Source of the DNA: Myxococcales bacterium
GTDB lineage: Bacteria; Myxococcota_A; Polyangia; Polyangiales; Polyangiaceae
Assembly (NCBI GenBank): GCA_013298325.1
Contig: JAAFHJ010000245.1
Coordinates: 1-7,271, forward strand
Reading direction: 5' to 3'
DNA: 7,271 bases
Below are positions 6,412-7,271 of this stretch, piece by piece. The notes beneath the pieces are model-generated. The model was not told the DNA's origin. It did no database searches and worked only from the letters and a program-made list of their open reading frames with translations. How positions within the stretch are numbered: the first letter of the stretch is position 1; every line of letters begins with the position of its first letter. The translations under genes were made by a program, and so were the position numbers.

Positions 6412-6480
6412 ATCGCAAAAATAAACGAATCGACAGACTGAGATCGTTAAACCACGTTCAGGAATCTTGAGAAAACCCAA

Positions 6481-6517
6481 GGAAAAACGGAGGCAGGAAT
6501 GAAACTCCCTGCCTCCG
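6481..6517 (-). terminator. Rho-independent terminator after rbfA
   Basis: CGGAGGCAGG (6488-6497) pairs perfectly with CCTGCCTCCG (6508-6517) around a 10-base loop. Read on the minus strand, the stem is followed at once by TTTTTCC. It lies about 38 bases past the rbfA stop and separates rbfA from the lipoprotein gene, so the latter needs its own promoter. Confidence 0.8.
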
Positions 6518-6555
6518 CCCCTATTCTCTCAATGATGTAACGTCACGTCGCTCAC

Positions 6556-6891
6556 TCATCGATCCAGCACGAAGTGAAGTTCGGGAACTCGCTTGAGATC
6601 GAGACTTTCTGCGAGCCGCGCCCGCAGAAACGGGGTGAGCCGCGCGAGCGCACGAGCTTCCGACAGACCGGAGGTCGACGGGGAATCCCCTGCAAGATGC
6701 ACCCGTACGTTTCGGTAGTCGACGGAGAGGACGACCGCGCGCACGGCGAAACCGTCGAGCGAGGGGTCTTCCACGTCGTCGCGAAAGAGGGCGGCGAGTT
6801 CTTCGTGGAGGAGTTCTTGGAGGCGTTGATGCCGATGGCCGGCGACCGAGGATTCGGTGCGCGGCCCGTCGGCGAATTTGCGATTGCCCAT
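6556..6891 (-). CDS. rbfA: Ribosome-binding factor A
   Basis: RbfA binds the immature 30S subunit and assists maturation of the 16S rRNA 5' end and cold adaptation. The 111-residue product follows the KH-type layout: helix RLQELLHEELAALFRDDVEDP (23-43), with the conserved DP that follows it; strands AVRAVVLSVDYRNVRVHL (49-66); helix ARLTPFLRARLAESL (83-97); and closing strand RVPELHFVLDR (101-111). It stops right after the final strand, without the extra C-terminal tail seen in E. coli (133 residues). No tail-like sequence appears in other frames past the stop. The ATG at 6891 gives a normal family N-terminus; the frame stays open upstream to 7152, but that extension does not look coding. No Shine-Dalgarno is clear. 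It is usually beside infB and truB; no such neighbour is visible, and a terminator follows. Confidence 0.88.
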   Translation of the reverse strand: MGNRKFADGPRTESSVAGHRHQRLQELLHEELAALFRDDVEDPSLDGFAVRAVVLSVDYRNVRVHLAGDSPSTSGLSEARALARLTPFLRARLAESLDLKRVPELHFVLDR

Positions 6892-7271
6892 GGGATGTTC
6901 TTGGGTGGCGCTCTTCCCCCCTCGTCCAACCAGAAGCGCCGAAGGCGCAGAGGAAACGGCAACGAAGGAGGAATGAAGCGCCCTAGAGGTCAAAAGAAAG
7001 AAACGTGAATCCGTCGTAGAAACGGCCCACACCACCCCGACCGCCGTGCCCCTAAGCAGGGGAACAATCAGCGAATTTCGGGGCGGCGCGAGCCGTAGGG
7101 TACCGAGGGGTGCATCGTTCTTCGCGCCTTTCTTTCTGCCCAGCGCCCGCAACGTGCAGGATGGGAGACGGGCGCGTCTTGACCGAAGTCGCGCGGAGCG
7201 TCAAGCACGCGCGCAAAGAAATGCGCGGAGCGTCAAGCACGCGCGCAAAGAAATGCGCGGAGCGACATGGC
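6892..7271. other. Gene-free region upstream of rbfA
   Basis: No credible gene is visible on either strand. Frames that remain open here are antisense to or upstream of rbfA and have low-complexity composition. The stretch should contain the rbfA promoter and leader. Small hairpins are GCGCC-GAA-GGCGC (6936-6948) and CCCCT-AAGC-AGGGG (7049-7062), neither with a T-run. Its right end is the 32-bp tandem repeat. A plus-strand ATG at 7267, preceded by GGAG four bases before it, could open a gene that lies beyond the window. Confidence 0.45.
7191..7264. repeat. 32-bp tandem direct repeat, 2.3 copies
   Basis: Two identical 32-base units (7191-7222 and 7223-7254) are followed by the first 10 bases of a third (7255-7264), starting with GCGCGGAGCG. 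The unit is not a multiple of three. Each junction forms a hairpin, CGCGCA-AAGAAA-TGCGCG (7210-7227 and 7242-7259). The array ends at a possible plus-strand start (ATG 7267), so each unit repeats the GGAG that may serve as its ribosome site. Confidence 0.9.

Noticed and set aside
6412..6480. TTG 6480 as start of the large lipoprotein
   Set aside because: It lies directly at the foot of a terminator hairpin and would bury the signal peptide behind 23 extra residues.
6574..7008. Plus-strand open frame opposite rbfA
   Set aside because: It is antisense to a recognised KH-domain protein and has no family signature.
6892..7152. Extended N-terminus of rbfA from 7152
   Set aside because: The 87 added residues do not resemble RbfA or any domain I know. 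The family N-terminus begins naturally at 6891.
7191..7264. CRISPR array
   Set aside because: The 32-bp units are directly adjacent with no spacers.

Overview
The window is high-GC, densely packed bacterial DNA. It carries several lipoproteins, cytochrome-c-like domains and Ser/Asp-rich segments behind the lipid-attachment cysteines. This suggests a Gram-negative predatory or soil lineage such as Myxococcota (Polyangia-like), but that placement is inferred from protein style and not from a marker gene. Few starts have a clear Shine-Dalgarno sequence, and start choices below rest mostly on signal peptides and family lengths.

Left part (1-2528): the N-terminal half of a PrsW-type intramembrane metalloprotease runs off the left edge on the minus strand. 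It diverges from a DUF2238 (YjdF-like) integral membrane protein. That gene converges, with an 18-bp overlap of the coding ends, on a small lipoprotein with a cytochrome-c-like domain and a degenerate haem motif. The lipoprotein's signal-peptide region lies out of frame inside the 3' end of a same-strand LysR-type regulator gene.

Middle (2529-4421): the LysR gene diverges from kptA (RNA 2'-phosphotransferase). The 80-bp gap holds a perfect ATC-N9-GAT dyad, the classical form of a LysR-type operator, nested beside a second inverted repeat. kptA converges with a 26-bp overlap on a monohaem c-type lipoprotein gene.

Right part (4422-7271): after a gene-poor gap with a strong bidirectional terminator comes a large lipoprotein. 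Its C-terminal half has a His...Cys arrangement resembling clan CD (caspase/gingipain-like) peptidases. Upstream of it lie a second terminator and rbfA (ribosome-binding factor A, with a short C-terminus), which stands alone here. The last 380 bases have no convincing gene but end in a 32-bp tandem repeat.

No RNA gene, IS element or CRISPR array was seen. The genes do not form one pathway. The most suggestive points are the LysR-kptA pair with its operator-like dyad, the candidate caspase-fold lipoprotein, and the acidic EDDLT segment that two neighbouring lipoproteins share just after their lipidated cysteines.
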